DNA of 64,000 nucleotides from Acinetobacter rudis (GCF_000829675.1 NZ_BBRX01000024.1:30370-94369), one strand, 5' to 3'. Positions 47,179 through 56,240 are shown, numbered from the stretch's first letter. Numbers and translations: made by a program. The notes: generated by a model from the sequence alone, not told the origin.

Positions 47179-48608
47179 TATCCTGCCTCAGCTTGCGTCG
47201 CTAAGGAGCTTGTCATTACCGATAATGGCGCGCCTCCTAATGCCTTATATAATAGGACCAAAGCAACTGCTCTTCGAAACTGCGACTCTGCTAATTCAGA
47301 TTCGATTTCTAACAACGTCATTTGGCCAGTTAATCCTTCATATTCACTTGAAAATCCAACTTTTTTTAATGTGGCTTGCATCTGATTTAAATGCTTTTGC
47401 TGTTCAGCTGCACTGTTGTATGTCTGCATACGTTTATCTTGATAAGCTAAAGAAGATAATGCCTCTTCTGTTTCACTGATCCCCGCTAAAACAGTCTTGC
47501 GATATCCAAATAATGCAGCTTGCAGTTTATGCTCCTTTGCATACTTTTCATTGCGTCGCTGTCCCCAATCCCACAGTGGAATATCTATAATTGGGCCAAA
47601 TCCAGGTGTATTACGGCCACTCATCCTGCGGTAGTTATCCGTCAAATTATATGAAAACAGGATTGAGCCACTTAATATCAGACGAGGATAAAGTGCAGCA
47701 CGCGCCAAACCAACTTCTGCTGCAGATTGCAATACGTCAGCTTCGGCTTGCCGAATGTCTGGACGGGTGCGTAATAAATCAGCAGGAATTTGTTCAAGTC
47801 GGATTGTAGGAACGACAACATGAGTCTGATTGAGCTGCGAGCTGAGCTCTGCTCGACTTTTAGCTGTAAGTAATGCCAGTACACGTGAAGATTGATCTTG
47901 GATTTGCTGTAAATCTATTCGCTTCGCTTCTAAGCGTGCCACTCTCAATTTTGAAGAAGCCAGCTCCTCTGTTGTCGCAACATGCGCTCTTTGACGTATG
48001 TTCACCAGTGCTTGTAAGCGCGCTTCTAGAGCAAATTGACGTTGTAATAATGCTAGCTGTTGATTGGTATAGGTATAACGCAAATAGTTTTCTACAGTAT
48101 TGGCAACGACAACAATACGTACAGCTTGTTCACGTGCTTCAGCAGATAAAACCACTGCATCACCAAGATGTTTACGATACTCAGATTCGCCATACAAGCT
48201 CATTTCCCATGTCACATCAATACTTGCATGTAGGAAATTTTCTCGAGCAGCGGCATCTTGCACAGGCTGTACGCCTGCTGCGACTTTAGGTAAATAATGT
48301 CGAGCAGATTGTTCATTTAAACGACGCACTTTTGATAACATTTGGTTTGACTGGGCAATATCCAGATTGTTATTCAGTGCTGCATTTACCAATGCATCTA
48401 AATTTGGATCATTAAAACTCGTCCACCATGAACGTAATGAGACCAGCTGTCCGTCTAATGACTGCTTAACATCCCAGTTTACGGGGACTTGTTGTGGTAA
48501 ATCTGGCTTATTTGGACTGACACATCCATTTAGCCCCGCCAATAAAAGAATCAACAAGACTCCATTCTTTAAATGACTATAACTGGCTATCATCTGATTC
48601 TTAACCAC
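47178..48608 (-). CDS. TolC/NodT-family outer-membrane efflux lipoprotein
   Basis: About 476 residues. A signal peptide with the lipobox LAGLNGC marks an outer-membrane lipoprotein of the OprM/NodT type. Two OEP repeats follow, with ARAALYPRLILSGSI in the second and WWTSFNDPNLDALVNAALNNN in the first. The open frame begins with GTG at 48608; an ATG at 48593 is also possible. It is the first gene of the exporter-phosphatase operon and gives it its own outer-membrane channel. Confidence 0.9.
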   Translation of the reverse strand: MVKNQMIASYSHLKNGVLLILLLAGLNGCVSPNKPDLPQQVPVNWDVKQSLDGQLVSLRSWWTSFNDPNLDALVNAALNNNLDIAQSNQMLSKVRRLNEQSARHYLPKVAAGVQPVQDAAARENFLHASIDVTWEMSLYGESEYRKHLGDAVVLSAEAREQAVRIVVVANTVENYLRYTYTNQQLALLQRQFALEARLQALVNIRQRAHVATTEELASSKLRVARLEAKRIDLQQIQDQSSRVLALLTAKSRAELSSQLNQTHVVVPTIRLEQIPADLLRTRPDIRQAEADVLQSAAEVGLARAALYPRLILSGSILFSYNLTDNYRRMSGRNTPGFGPIIDIPLWDWGQRRNEKYAKEHKLQAALFGYRKTVLAGISETEEALSSLAYQDKRMQTYNSAAEQQKHLNQMQATLKKVGFSSEYEGLTGQMTLLEIESELAESQFRRAVALVLLYKALGGAPLSVMTSSLATQAEAG

Positions 48609-48798
48609 AACCTAATTTTCAATGGTCGAACAATACCTTAGAAATGTTGCCTCGATATCGAGCCTATGTGGAGATTTGATGGAGAGTTAATAATTATTTT
48701 AAGTCAGCTTATTTTTCTAAAATCATTTTTATACTCAGGCAATTTTTCTCAATGATCACTCAATGTTTTCAGTACTTTTACCCAGCATCTATCTCCCA

Positions 48799-48820
48799 TA
48801 AAAAATCACCCTAAGGTGAT
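48799..48820 (-). terminator. terminator of the LpxL-like acyltransferase gene
   Basis: On the minus strand ATCACC-TTAG-GGTGAT followed by TTTTT, 27 bases after the acyltransferase stop. It separates this gene from the downstream exporter operon. Confidence 0.8.
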
Positions 48821-48847
48821 CCAATTATTTCAATGATGAGGCTTTGA

Positions 48848-49780
48848 CTAATCATAGATTTTCTCAAAACCAGCAGGTCTCGTCTTAAATCTTCGATGAA
48901 ACCACATATACTGCGTTGGTGCGATACGAATTTGAGTTTCAATAATATGATTGACACGAGTCGCATCAAAGACCTCATCACTACTTGGAAAATTCTCGAG
49001 TTCTGGCTCAATGCAAATCTGATATCGAGGGTTTTTAAGATCCCCAGTACGATAAAAAAATAATGGAATAGCGGCTGCATTTGAAATTTGTATAATTCTT
49101 CGATGAGCAGTTAACGTGGCAGCATGTATCCCAAAAAATGGAGCCATGACCCCCTGCTTTAATCCAAAATCTTGATCTGGGCTATACCATACTGCTCGAC
49201 CATTTTTTAAATGACGTATTAAAGACCGCATATCGTTTTTTGAAATTTGATTTTTATAGACACGACTTCGGCTACGACAGATCAGCATATTTAACAGTGG
49301 ATTATTGTTTGGACGATAAACGACATCCAACTCAAAGAATAAACTACATATATATCCACCAGCATCTAGCAATGTAGAGTGAAAACTTAGAAATAGAATC
49401 CCTCTTCCCTTGATGTTTTCGATATGCTCAAGTCCAGTGATATCAACTCGATCTTTAAACCATTTCGGGCTATACCAAGCATTAAGGGCTTCGCAAAGAC
49501 CAAGTAAGGCATTTAAAAAGATTTCCTTTCCTGCCTGTTCCACTTCAGCAGGACTTTTATCAGGAAAGCAAGTTTCAATATTTCTAATTGTGGTTTTACG
49601 TCGGCTTTTTAAATATTTCCATGCCGGGCCAACAAGTACTGTTGAAATTTTCCTTTGTACACTCCAAGGCAAAATTGCAAGGATAAAAAGAAAGAAAGTG
49701 ATTAACCAAATTCCCCAATACTGTGGTCGTAAAAAAGACCATTGAAAGCTACTGGGGTCACTCGGGCTAGGCTTATCCAT
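48848..49780 (-). CDS. LpxL/LpxM (HtrB)-family lysophospholipid acyltransferase
   Basis: A 310-residue inner-membrane acyltransferase. One N-terminal helix (YWGIWLITFFLFILAILPW) precedes the catalytic motif SFHSTLLDAGG (HxxxxD near residue 134), YRPNNNPLLN, RAVWYSPDQDFG and MWFHRRFKTRP, the standard order for the lipid A late acyltransferases. In Acinetobacter two or more LpxL/LpxM homologues exist; which acyl transfer this copy makes is not visible. It stands alone with its own terminator. Confidence 0.88.
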   Translation of the reverse strand: MDKPSPSDPSSFQWSFLRPQYWGIWLITFFLFILAILPWSVQRKISTVLVGPAWKYLKSRRKTTIRNIETCFPDKSPAEVEQAGKEIFLNALLGLCEALNAWYSPKWFKDRVDITGLEHIENIKGRGILFLSFHSTLLDAGGYICSLFFELDVVYRPNNNPLLNMLICRSRSRVYKNQISKNDMRSLIRHLKNGRAVWYSPDQDFGLKQGVMAPFFGIHAATLTAHRRIIQISNAAAIPLFFYRTGDLKNPRYQICIEPELENFPSSDEVFDATRVNHIIETQIRIAPTQYMWFHRRFKTRPAGFEKIYD

Positions 49781-49928
49781 AAGGTATAATTTCTTAAAAT
49801 TAGATAGTAGTGTATTCCCTCAATAAGTTATATAGATTTATGTATTTATTTGTTTTTTAGTCAACAGACTTTATTCACATTTACTTTGATAATTTAAAAT
49901 ACAATCAACAAATGACGAATTTCGGCAC

Positions 49929-49947
49929 AAAAAAAAGCCCGGCTTTT
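49929..49947 (-). terminator. terminator of initiator tRNA
   Basis: AAAAGC-CGG-GCTTTT followed by T4 on the minus strand; 41 bases beyond the tRNA 3' end. Confidence 0.75.
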
Positions 49948-49987
49948 GAGATCAAAATCGGACATTAAAAACTTTAATTTTTTTCGT

Positions 49988-50064
<77 letters not shown>

Positions 50065-50077
50065 TCAACGAAGTGAC

Positions 50078-50106
50078 TTTATACGTGCTATTCGAGATAA
50101 ATGCAA
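50078..50106 (-). promoter_or_regulatory. sigma-70 promoter of initiator tRNA
   Basis: TTGCAT (-35, 50101-50106) and TATAAA (-10, 50078-50083) on the minus strand with a 17-base spacer, ending 13 bases before the tRNA. Confidence 0.75.
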
Positions 50107-50275
50107 TGTTTAATGCATTAACTGGCTAGAAATCCTACAAAACAATGAAATCTATAGAATGAATCACTAATTTTCACATATAAATCATCAGAAAATCAGA
50201 CATTGATATCGTGTTTCAGACATATTGAGCCTAGGCACAATTCGGTGCATTGAGAGCATTATGCGAATGAAGTAT

Positions 50276-50292
50276 ATTCTCATTTACATTTA
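50276..50292 (+). promoter_or_regulatory. possible Fur-like half-site before the ECF operon
   Basis: ATTCTCATTTACATTT repeats the right half of the siderophore-locus Fur boxes (ATTCTCATTTAAAT at 15379). The left half, reading AATGAAGTAT, fits poorly. It ends 18 bases before the first ECF gene. Only a candidate. Confidence 0.35.
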
Positions 50293-50309
50293 ATTTTAGC
50301 CGAGATATT

Positions 50310-50921
50310 GTGAAAAACTTAAATATTAAAGACCTCTCAATTATTGGTGTACTGTCTACCCTAGCCTTTATCTGTAACTCTCTGGTTGCAACCTTTGTGA
50401 CCCCATTATTGGGTGATATTGGTATTTATGCACATGTCGGCCCATCCCTACTATTGGCGGGTATTATCTTTGTTGTTGTACTCAAGAAGGTCGCCAAACC
50501 GGGTTGCTTCTTTCTTTTTGGAGTCGTATTTTCTATCTTATTTAGTCTCATGGGCCTATGGCAAATGAGCTTTGTCATTATTCCAGCAACACTTATTGGT
50601 GAGCTTATTTTGGCTGGAAATGGCTATCATTCTAATTTACGCATTGTAATTGCCTATACCGTTTATGGCGGTATTTACAGTCTACACCCTGGCTTTTTTG
50701 TTTGGATCTTAGGCCAATCAGGTTTGATGAGTCAGTTTCCAGAAATTTTTACTGAAGCAGATGCAATTGCGCATGTAGCCAAATACACCAATACTGCCTT
50801 TGTTTCTAAGATCTTGATTTTTACTTCTCTATTTGCCTGTGCTGGTGGCATTTTAGGGGTAATGCTCTATCAGAAATTTTTTACTGAAAATAATAAAACG
50901 AGCGTATTGGATCAAATATAA
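50310..50921 (+). CDS. ECF transporter S component (MptD-like)
   Basis: A 203-residue membrane protein with six predicted helices, starting with GTG. GVLSTLAFICNSLVATFVTP, the loop GDIGIYAHVGPS and ATLIGELILA resemble the MptD/Trep-Strep S components, which bind the substrate of a dedicated ECF importer. Their ligands are mostly unassigned. No riboswitch motif that I know (thiamine, cobalamin, FMN) is visible in the 245-base leader. The T subunit gene follows after 2 bases. Confidence 0.82.
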   Translation: MKNLNIKDLSIIGVLSTLAFICNSLVATFVTPLLGDIGIYAHVGPSLLLAGIIFVVVLKKVAKPGCFFLFGVVFSILFSLMGLWQMSFVIIPATLIGELILAGNGYHSNLRIVIAYTVYGGIYSLHPGFFVWILGQSGLMSQFPEIFTEADAIAHVAKYTNTAFVSKILIFTSLFACAGGILGVMLYQKFFTENNKTSVLDQI

Positions 50922-50923
50922 AT

Positions 50924-51586
50924 ATGAAATTAGATCCTCGTACTGTTTTTATCTTGATGTTGATGGCAAGCATTGCACTGGCAAGTTTACCAACAGCATT
51001 TTATTTTGCCGCTCTGTTTTTAGTAATTTTAATTGCTTTATGGCAGAAAAGACCTGGACTCTATAAGTATATTATTTATGGTGCAGTAACTTATGCATTA
51101 CATATGTTACTGATCTACTCTGAATCATCAGTCGCCTTTAAATTCTTCGGTATGCTGAGCTTCTTCTTATATCGATTTACCATTATTTTGATATTGGTAG
51201 ACCTTATGCGCAGTTATTCGACCGGCCATTTAGTTGCTGCTTTATTAAAACTACGCATTCCAATCAAAGTAATCATTCCTCTTGCAATTGCACTTCGTTA
51301 TTTTCCTGACTTTACTGAATCGATGACCAATATTCGAGACAGTATGAAAATCAGAAAATTTAAAGTGGGTTGGTTACATCCTTATAATTCATTTCGCTAT
51401 TTAACCATTCCACTCATCCATAAAGCCTTAAATACAGCAAGTGATATTGCCGAATCTGTAACAACCAAAGGTATTGAGTATCAGGGGCAACGTAGCTGTT
51501 ACCACGAGGTCAGTTTTAAAGTTCAAGATGTGCTTGTACTGCTGGCATTTCTTTCAATTTTATTGGGTGCTTTATGCTGGAATTAA
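50924..51586 (+). CDS. ECF transporter transmembrane T component
   Basis: A 220-residue EcfT. Five helices and the two coupling-helix Arg motifs RDSMKIRKF and ITTKGIEYQ-type SVTTKGIEY (here with the A-R-x-R/K-G consensus reduced) define the subunit that couples ATP use to the S component. It overlaps the ATPase gene by 13 bases. Confidence 0.85.
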   Translation: MKLDPRTVFILMLMASIALASLPTAFYFAALFLVILIALWQKRPGLYKYIIYGAVTYALHMLLIYSESSVAFKFFGMLSFFLYRFTIILILVDLMRSYSTGHLVAALLKLRIPIKVIIPLAIALRYFPDFTESMTNIRDSMKIRKFKVGWLHPYNSFRYLTIPLIHKALNTASDIAESVTTKGIEYQGQRSCYHEVSFKVQDVLVLLAFLSILLGALCWN

Positions 51587-53001
51587 ACAATATTAATTTT
51601 CGTTATGAAGGTCAGGAATTAGTATTAAAGGATATTAACCTCAAGGTTGCAGCAGGTGAACTCGTCGTACTTACAGGGAGTTCTGGCTGCGGTAAAACCA
51701 CCTTAACGAAGATTATTAATGGTCTTACGCCTAAATATTATCAAGGTGAACTTACTGGCCAAATACTTATTCAAGGTAAACCCATAGATCATATGGCGGC
51801 TGGCGAATTGGGCAAATGGATTGCCAACGTTTTTCAAAATCCCAAATCACAGTTTTTTTCAACTATTGTTGAGGATGAAATTGCACTCATCGGTGAAAAC
51901 TTCGGTATTGAAGCAAACATACTCCGGCAACGTGTACGTCATGCATGTCAGTTGTTAAATATAGAGCATTTAATGTCTGCAGAAGTACACACCTTATCAT
52001 CAGGTGAGAAACAGAAAGTCGCTATTGCCTCTACGCTAGTCCATGATAGTCCAATTATTTTACTGGATGAACCGAGTGCCAATCTCGATTTAAAGTCATC
52101 CTATGAACTTGGCGAAATTTTAAAACAGCTAAAACAAATGGGTAAAACCATTATTATCTCAGAACATCGTTTGTTTTTTCTCAAAGATATTCTCGATCGT
52201 TTGGTGATTATGCAAAATGGTCAAATATCCAAAATCATTCATGCTGATCAATTAACTCACTTCGATCCTCATGAATATGCATTACGCCCTCTACATTATC
52301 AGCAGTTAATTGCTGAAGCAGAATATAACCCCCAAAATACTCAACTTGAATTATGTCAAAATTTAAGTATTCAACATCCTAAAAAAGTTTTACTTCACAA
52401 CCTAAATCTACCGATGTTCAAAGGTGAAATTATTGCTATTTTAGGTAAAAATGGAATTGGTAAAACCACCTTTGCACGGCAACTCTGTGGTTTAAATAAA
52501 ATCAAAGCGGGACAAGTCTGTACAGGTCAAAATCCAAAACAACGTTTGGCCAATAGTTACTATGTTATGCAAGATGCTGACTCTCAGCTATTTTTTGATA
52601 CCATTGAACAAGAGTTACTGGCTGGACAGACTCAGCCTGAGCAATTGCATTTAGCCAAAAAGCTCCTACAACAATTAGACTTATGGGAAATGCGCACCAA
52701 ACTTCCACAAATGCGTTCAGGTGGAGAAAAACAACGGGTGTGTGTGGCTGTCGCCTGTATTCAACAAGTCCCTTTCTTGATCCTAGATGAACCTACTTCT
52801 GGTCTAGATTATGCACGTATGTTAAGTGTGGCTGAAGTACTGCAACACAAAACGCAAAGTTCAACTATTTTTATTATTAGTCATGATTATGAGTTTATTT
52901 TAAAAACCTGTCACCGAGCGATTTTGTTACAAGATACTCATTCTGAACTCATTACGGTCAAAGACAACGAACAACTTATTTTGGATTTTTTAGTCGCCTA
53001 A
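51574..53001 (+). CDS. ECF transporter dual ATPase (fused A and A' domains)
   Basis: A 475-residue protein with two complete ABC ATPase domains in one chain. Domain 1: LTGSSGCGKTTL, TLSSGEKQKVAIAS, IILLDEPSANLD. Domain 2 (from about 265): ILGKNGIGKTTF, MRSGGEKQRVCVAV, FLILDEPTSGLD and ISHDYEFILK. Such fused EcfAA' proteins serve single dedicated importers (group I ECF). The operon is complete with S, T and A components and ends at a strong terminator. Confidence 0.93.
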   Translation: MLELNNINFRYEGQELVLKDINLKVAAGELVVLTGSSGCGKTTLTKIINGLTPKYYQGELTGQILIQGKPIDHMAAGELGKWIANVFQNPKSQFFSTIVEDEIALIGENFGIEANILRQRVRHACQLLNIEHLMSAEVHTLSSGEKQKVAIASTLVHDSPIILLDEPSANLDLKSSYELGEILKQLKQMGKTIIISEHRLFFLKDILDRLVIMQNGQISKIIHADQLTHFDPHEYALRPLHYQQLIAEAEYNPQNTQLELCQNLSIQHPKKVLLHNLNLPMFKGEIIAILGKNGIGKTTFARQLCGLNKIKAGQVCTGQNPKQRLANSYYVMQDADSQLFFDTIEQELLAGQTQPEQLHLAKKLLQQLDLWEMRTKLPQMRSGGEKQRVCVAVACIQQVPFLILDEPTSGLDYARMLSVAEVLQHKTQSSTIFIISHDYEFILKTCHRAILLQDTHSELITVKDNEQLILDFLVA

Positions 53002-53020
53002 ATAACACATTTCTCAATAT

Positions 53021-53063
53021 AAAAAAGGCTTCAGGATATAAACTTCCTGTAAGCCTTTTTTTA
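53021..53063 (+). terminator. terminator of the ECF operon
   Basis: AAAAAAGGCTT...AGGA pairs with TCCT..AAGCCTTTTTT, 20 bases after the ATPase stop; T-run on the plus strand. Confidence 0.9.
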
Positions 53064-53167
53064 AACGACCTGAACCCTTGCATAGATGCTTAGAAATATC
53101 TCTGACTTATAAAACAATAAATCAAGTACGTTTTAAATCGCATACAGATAACATCGAATAAGCTAAT

Positions 53168-53203
53168 CTTTTCACGCAAAATATAATACTTCTGCGTGAA
53201 AAG
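53168..53203. repeat. 11-base perfect inverted repeat
   Basis: CTTTTCACGCA (53168-53178) and TGCGTGAAAAG (53193-53203), 14-base loop. It lies just behind the 28-codon minus-strand ORF and could be its terminator, though no T-run follows, or a protein-binding site. Confidence 0.6.
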
Positions 53204-53211
53204 CTTGAAAA

Positions 53212-53298
53212 TCACTGCGGGGGACTATTAGCAATTGTGATGTGTACTGCTGAACCAGCTAAGATACTTGGATTGCCTTTTAAAACAAACGCACTCAT
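53212..53298 (-). CDS. possible 28-residue peptide downstream of the porin gene
   Basis: A short frame beginning MSAFVLKGNPSILAGS and ending in ITIANSPPQ, with an excellent AAAGGAGAG ribosome-binding site five bases before the ATG. It lies 77 bases downstream of the porin stop on the same strand and ahead of the 11-base inverted repeat. The sequence is not hydrophobic enough for a membrane helix. It could be a real small protein or a gene remnant; I do not recognise it. Confidence 0.4.
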   Translation of the reverse strand: MSAFVLKGNPSILAGSAVHITIANSPPQ

Positions 53299-53375
53299 CA
53301 CTCTCCTTTGCTTTGATGGCTTTTCACGATCATCACATTGCTCATGAGCTTAGTATTGCTGACTTAAATGCTTGC

Positions 53376-54557
53376 TCAAAAATAATAACCCACGGCCAAG
53401 TACAGCAGTTTATTCCACTTGTTATTATCTCCTTCAGCCAGAGATTTAGCCGTACCACCAATCATGGCATCATTGCGCGATAAAATGTATTCAAGCTGTA
53501 CACCAACTTTCTTATATTTCATTGACACACCAGAAATGATCCGATTGGAGTCTTTATACCCAGTTTGATCTTTAAAGAACTGACTATAAGAAATATAAGG
53601 CTTGATCCCTGTTATACCCTTAAATTCATCCTTAACTGAATAATTCAATTCAGCCATCGCATATTTACCATCATTAGCAATGTTATAAGCATAATCAAAG
53701 GCACCTAATGTTGAACTATCAGGCATGAGCTGATCTTTGTTATTGATCTTCTGTTGCCCTGCAAGCAACATCATCTGCCAATTTTGATAATTCGTGGTGC
53801 TAAAAATATTCCAGTTAGTTTTATGCCCAGTCGAGTCAGTTTTTTTATTATCAAGTTCGGAATACCACATTGAAGCGCCAAGCTGTGTACTGGCCTGCTG
53901 CTCAGTATCCCAAGTCAATGTTTTCGCTGCCCGTGCAACCCACATATTTTTTTCTTTGATATGGGTCCCATGTTCAAGATCATCGGCCTCAATAAAGTTA
54001 CCTGTATAACGGCTTGCATCTTTAGAGGTGCCTTTAAAGCTTCCTCCATCGGTAGGATAAAAGCCCAGTGTCAGTTGATAATCATCATGTTTGAGTTGAT
54101 ACTTTACACCCAGATTATGTACATCTTCATAGCCAAGCGTATTAAATAAGGTTTCATAATAACTACTTCCCCAAAATCGCCCTAAACCAAAATCAACTGC
54201 CTGTAAACCAACACTCATTGTCTGCTCAGGGTCCAGCTTATATCCCACCCAAGCACTGTGTAAAAATACTGCATCACATAAACTATCGTATTCATAACAA
54301 CGGATATCTGATTGTGCTAACCACTTCGGGTTTTCATAATCAAGTATCAGTCTTAAATCAGCCAGTCTCCAATCATTATTTTTTCCCTCAGTTGCAGCAT
54401 CAGCAAAATCTTTACTCTGAAAGCGTGTACGGATCGCCCCTGAAACAGCAAACTGACCTGTTGTAGCTTGACGATCTCCCCATACCAAACCATCGGCATT
54501 GCTCAATGTACTTAAAGTTAAACCCGCGGTTGAAATAAATATCCCTAGTTGTTTCAT
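53376..54557 (-). CDS. outer-membrane porin-like beta-barrel protein
   Basis: About 393 residues. A signal peptide (MKQLGIFISTAGLTLSTLSNA) precedes a barrel with alternating aromatic/polar strands and the terminal YLAVGYYF, ending in Phe as outer-membrane proteins do. Many Trp-, Tyr- and Asp-rich loops (e.g. WGSSYYETLFNTLGYEDV) suggest a substrate-selective porin; the closest family is not certain. The open frame reaches 54614, but the ATG at 54557 with AGGGA upstream starts the signal peptide. Confidence 0.75.
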   Translation of the reverse strand: MKQLGIFISTAGLTLSTLSNADGLVWGDRQATTGQFAVSGAIRTRFQSKDFADAATEGKNNDWRLADLRLILDYENPKWLAQSDIRCYEYDSLCDAVFLHSAWVGYKLDPEQTMSVGLQAVDFGLGRFWGSSYYETLFNTLGYEDVHNLGVKYQLKHDDYQLTLGFYPTDGGSFKGTSKDASRYTGNFIEADDLEHGTHIKEKNMWVARAAKTLTWDTEQQASTQLGASMWYSELDNKKTDSTGHKTNWNIFSTTNYQNWQMMLLAGQQKINNKDQLMPDSSTLGAFDYAYNIANDGKYAMAELNYSVKDEFKGITGIKPYISYSQFFKDQTGYKDSNRIISGVSMKYKKVGVQLEYILSRNDAMIGGTAKSLAEGDNNKWNKLLYLAVGYYF

Positions 54558-54685
54558 AATATACGTCCCTGATAAAAGGATATATTCGTTGAATACAAAA
54601 TCCTCTCCAATCAATGCATTAATTATGAACCTTACCTTTACACCACGTATTCAATGCAAGTAACTTTACAATTTACCTACTAGAT

Positions 54686-54716
54686 AAAAACAAGCCCTAA
54701 TCAAGATTAGGGCTTG
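54686..54716 (-). terminator. terminator of the small secreted protein gene
   Basis: CAAGCCCTAATC/GATTAGGGCTTG, a 12-base perfect inverted repeat, followed by T-rich sequence on the minus strand. Confidence 0.88.
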
Positions 54717-54721
54717 ATTGT

Positions 54722-55165
54722 TTATTTAATGACTATTTTCATGGCTTTAAAATCATCAAATTTCAACTTCTTACTCTTAACAATATCTTCAGATTTACGA
54801 CCATCGTTGTAATTTACTATCGCTTTACTAATCAGCAGAGTTTCACCAAAGGCATTACACGCTTCCTCACCCTCGATAAAGAATCCCCCGTAGCTTTTAC
54901 CTCCAACAAAATTAAACTCATCTGCTGTCACAACATCGCGAGCAATGATTTTGCCAGCCTTATCTTGCATGGTCACAGTAAATTCAATATTTTCCAGATT
55001 CTCTATGCTGTCATTTGCAGTCACGTCAAATGCCAATGAGCACATCCCTCCATTGACATAACTGGCATGGGTATTTCTCACATAGACTGTGGTATCAAGT
55101 CCTGCTGCATAACTATTTCCTGCAACCATTGTAGTTAAAGCTAAAAACATCCAAGCTTTCTTCAT
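54722..55165 (-). CDS. secreted or periplasmic protein of unknown function
   Basis: 147 residues: a clear signal peptide (KKAWMFLALTTMVAGNSYA) and a mature part of about 125 residues rich in beta-strand patterns, with two Cys (GGMCSL and EEACNAF) that could form a disulfide. A single Ig- or FnIII-like sandwich is plausible; a distant likeness to the secreted IrmA family crossed my mind but is unverified. The frame is open from 55192; the ATG at 55165 has GAGGG upstream. It lies between the LysR gene and the porin, all on the minus strand, with its own terminator. Confidence 0.7.
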   Translation of the reverse strand: MKKAWMFLALTTMVAGNSYAAGLDTTVYVRNTHASYVNGGMCSLAFDVTANDSIENLENIEFTVTMQDKAGKIIARDVVTADEFNFVGGKSYGGFFIEGEEACNAFGETLLISKAIVNYNDGRKSEDIVKSKKLKFDDFKAMKIVIK

Positions 55166-55227
55166 CAAAATATCCCTCTCGAGTGTGTTCAATTACGCCA
55201 TAGTGTACTTATATTTTGATCTAAACT

Positions 55228-56133
55228 TTAAGCTTTAATTTTCTTAAGTTTGTCAAAAAACAAAGCCAAAATCATATTCGGTTTAACGCCCTTTTTAGTC
55301 ACCATACAAATGCGTGTACTATAGTGAAATTGTTCAGGCAAAATCGCTTTCATATGCCCTTCAAGCACCCACTTTTTCGCATAATGGTCAGGTAAAAAAC
55401 CTAGAAACTGGCCTGTTAAAATTAGGAATGCAATCCCTTCACGGTCACTTGCACTCGCTGTCGTTCGCATTTTTTGATGTAACTGTTGTGCTTCATTTGG
55501 AATACTATAACTCGGCATGACCGTATGGTATTGCAATAACTCTGCTGTTTGGATCAACTCAATCTGCTGAAATAACGGGTGATTGTGCCCACAATATAAG
55601 TAGTTATTTTCTTCGTATAAATCAAAATAATCCAAACCAGATAAGGGAGTCATTAGTGGCACCGCGCCTACATGTAAACGACCATCCATAATCTTACATT
55701 CAATATCTGACAAAGTACTCATACTGATGTTAATGCGAATATCACGACTTTCAGCACTTAATTCAGCTAAACTCTGCGTAATAAATGAACTGGGCATCGT
55801 AACTAAATTATTAATAATACCAATACTAAACTCACCTTTTAATTGCTTTTGAATTTGATTGGCTTGAATCCTAAAATCTTCAAGTGCTGCCAATAATACT
55901 TCGACATTCTTTAAAATTTCTTTGCCTTCAGGCGTAATAGCAAAGCCTGCTCTACCTCGTTGACACAAACGCATGCCCAAGCGCCCTTCTAAATCACTCA
56001 TATGTAAACTAATGGCAGAGCGACTAATTCCTAAAACACTTTCAGCTGCCGTAAAGTTACCACTGTCACATACAGTTTTAAATATTTTAAGAAGTTTTAT
56101 ATCAAAATCAGATACTTGGTTAAGTTTAATCAT
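55228..56133 (-). CDS. LysR-family regulator of the omega-amino-acid module
   Basis: A 301-residue LTTR. The N-terminal winged helix reads FKTVCDSGNFTAAESVLGIS and the effector domain fills residues 90-300. It diverges from the transaminase gene with a LysR-type inverted repeat between them, so it likely activates that operon with an amino or keto acid as effector. The arrangement parallels Pseudomonas BauR and bauABCD. Confidence 0.9.
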   Translation of the reverse strand: MIKLNQVSDFDIKLLKIFKTVCDSGNFTAAESVLGISRSAISLHMSDLEGRLGMRLCQRGRAGFAITPEGKEILKNVEVLLAALEDFRIQANQIQKQLKGEFSIGIINNLVTMPSSFITQSLAELSAESRDIRINISMSTLSDIECKIMDGRLHVGAVPLMTPLSGLDYFDLYEENNYLYCGHNHPLFQQIELIQTAELLQYHTVMPSYSIPNEAQQLHQKMRTTASASDREGIAFLILTGQFLGFLPDHYAKKWVLEGHMKAILPEQFHYSTRICMVTKKGVKPNMILALFFDKLKKIKA

Positions 56134-56163
56134 ATTGGTTTAGGTATAGTTTTTTAAATCTAA

Positions 56164-56187
56164 AGATATATTAGTTTGAATATATCT
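56164..56187. promoter_or_regulatory. LysR-type operator candidate
   Basis: AGATATAT-N8-ATATATCT, a perfect 8-base inverted repeat in the divergent promoter region between the LysR and transaminase genes. Confidence 0.6.
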
Positions 56188-56240
56188 AACATAAAAATAT
56201 GAGTACTATCAATAAAAAGATCACACAATGGAGTGCTAAC

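Noticed and set aside
50065..50309. Riboswitch before the ECF operon
   Set aside because: Only a short GCAC/GTGC hairpin near 50235; no conserved thiamine, cobalamin or FMN element seen.
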